This document shows, in pieces, positions 6,483 through 7,126 of a DNA stretch of 7,126 nt; within the stretch, counting starts at the first letter, position 1, and every line of letters starts with the position of its first letter. Under the pieces are notes generated by a model. The model did no database searches, was not told the origin of the DNA, and saw only the letters and a program-made list of their open reading frames with translations. The DNA comes from a bacterium (GTDB lineage: Bacteria; UBA6262). Made by a program: the position numbers and the translations under genes. Location: contig JAQUQP010000094.1 of assembly GCA_028716025.1 (NCBI GenBank), forward strand, positions 1-7,126, in the 5' to 3' direction.

Positions 6483-6488
6483 CTCCTA
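6483..6488 (-). promoter_or_regulatory. Ribosome binding site deciding the cysteine desulfurase start
   Basis: On the minus strand TAGGAG sits four bases before the ATG at 6476-6478. Its TAG is also the stop codon of the methyltransferase gene, so ribosomes ending there could restart at once. It supports the 503-residue start over the 526-residue alternative. Confidence 0.8.
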
Positions 6489-7028
6489 ATAGAGGTAAGG
6501 AATAAATCTCTTGGTTTTTGATCTATAGGATTCATAATCAACGCCAAATTTGTCCGCGAGGTTGACTTCTTCTTGTTTCATCCTGATCAGCGCGGCTTCT
6601 ATGGTGAGGAATAAGGTTAATATGGAGATAATATTGAACTTAATAATAATTAAAGCCAGCATTTCCACGTTATAGAAGAAATATAGCGGATGCCTGACAA
6701 CACTGTATATCCCGGTGGTGATTAGCTGTCCCGAAGGGATTATCCCCTGGTTATAACTATGCCAAAACTGTTTAATGGTAATGATCCGGAAAGCATAAGC
6801 ACTTACCATGAGAGTTATACCGGCGATGAAACCTGCCGGATCAACAGGAGGACTCTTTTGCAGTAAGATCAAGACCGTGATCGCTGATACCAAATAAGAT
6901 AAGATAAAAAATGACAGGGTAGCTTTACCTTGCTCTACCTTCCCTGTTTTGGGTTTAATTCTGGGTTCTATTATATTCCTGGTTAAAAAAACGGTCAGGA
7001 ATAATATAAAATAAACGTTTATTTTCAT
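6486..7028 (-). CDS. Membrane methyltransferase, isoprenylcysteine/phospholipid methyltransferase family
   Basis: A 180-residue integral membrane protein, first in the operon. Hydrophobic segments are visible at about residues 4-16, 38-57, 66-86 and a long stretch at 117-149 that may cross twice. The family signature is LITTGIYSVVRHPLYF (102-117), with the RHPLY that typifies ICMT/PEMT-type enzymes, followed by the EE pair at 153-154 and a FGVDYESYRSKTKRFIPYL tail. These form the S-adenosylmethionine and substrate site in the family. Members methylate carboxyl, amino or other groups of membrane-bound small molecules; the bacterial versions are mostly unassigned and some relatives are reductase-like. 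The start has GGGG five bases before the ATG. TAG at 6486-6488 overlaps the ribosome binding site of the next gene. In this operon it could methylate a lipid product, but position in the operon is the only evidence. Confidence 0.85.
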   Translation of the reverse strand: MKINVYFILFLTVFLTRNIIEPRIKPKTGKVEQGKATLSFFILSYLVSAITVLILLQKSPPVDPAGFIAGITLMVSAYAFRIITIKQFWHSYNQGIIPSGQLITTGIYSVVRHPLYFFYNVEMLALIIIKFNIISILTLFLTIEAALIRMKQEEVNLADKFGVDYESYRSKTKRFIPYLY

Positions 7029-7081
7029 AATTCCCCGGCTAAATTCAAATGGCCCGCTTTTACCTTGAGGTGTTTTTTTTC

Positions 7082-7090
7082 ATTATAACA
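7082..7090 (-). promoter_or_regulatory. Extended -10 promoter element of the operon
   Basis: On the minus strand TGTTATAAT gives a perfect -10 box (TATAAT, 7082-7087) with the TG of an extended -10. No good -35 box stands 16-18 bases upstream; TTCACT at 7108-7113 is 20 bases away. Extended -10 promoters often do without a -35. Transcription would begin near 7075, leaving a leader of about 47 bases before the methyltransferase ATG. This is the only noncoding stretch in the window (7029-7126), and I see no riboswitch or operator in it. Confidence 0.55.
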
Positions 7091-7126
7091 TATTTACGGA
7101 TACTATGAGTGAAAAAATGCCTGTAC

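Noticed and set aside
6479..6547. Longer start for the cysteine desulfurase, adding 23 residues
   Set aside because: The extra residues do not resemble the family, the extension overlaps the end of the methyltransferase gene in another frame, and the ATG at 6478 has TAGGAG before it and the canonical family start after it.
7062..7080. Possible plus-strand terminator: ACCTTGAGGT followed by eight T
   Set aside because: The inverted repeat allows only four pairs with a two-base loop, too short for a stable hairpin, and no plus-strand gene precedes it. The run is better read as the A-rich start of the minus-strand leader.

Overview
The window is one compact, bacterial-type operon read entirely on the minus strand. 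Genes run from an apparent promoter near position 7085 down to position 1, where the last gene is cut by the window edge. About 98% is coding. Neighbouring genes overlap by 1 to 17 bases or are separated by only a few bases, with ATGA, GTGA and TAATG junctions that imply translational coupling. Moderate GC, AGGAG-type ribosome binding sites and stand-alone type II fatty-acid-synthase proteins point to a bacterium. I suspect an uncultivated lineage, but nothing in the window fixes the taxon.

In transcription order the genes are: a membrane methyltransferase of the isoprenylcysteine/phospholipid methyltransferase type (6486-7028); a cysteine desulfurase fused to a rhodanese domain (4967-6478); a FabZ/FabA-type hot-dog dehydratase (4488-4970); a short ketosynthase-like protein without the nucleophilic cysteine (3914-4504); a complete FabF-type ketosynthase (2715-3917); a FabG-type reductase (2012-2725); a nitroreductase-family flavoprotein (1422-2012); an unusually long acyl carrier protein (1043-1432); a second FabG-type reductase (312-1046); and the N-terminal 102 residues of a radical SAM enzyme (1-306) with the CPxDCGxCxxH signature of the MJ0619 family. 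That family includes archaeal tetraether lipid synthase (Tes).

Together the dehydratase, ketosynthase, two ketoreductases and carrier protein form a self-contained acyl-chain-building set separate from a housekeeping fatty acid synthase. There is no recognisable enoyl reductase, malonyl transferase, loading ligase, acyltransferase or thioesterase in the window. The chain may therefore stay unsaturated, be reduced by the flavoprotein, or be finished by genes outside.

The most interesting idea is that the radical SAM enzyme acts on the acyl chain or lipid made by this set, for example by joining or modifying unactivated carbons. The cysteine desulfurase-rhodanese protein could supply sulfur for its iron-sulfur clusters. 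This link is inferred from gene order and family knowledge. I do not recognise the whole cluster as a described system.
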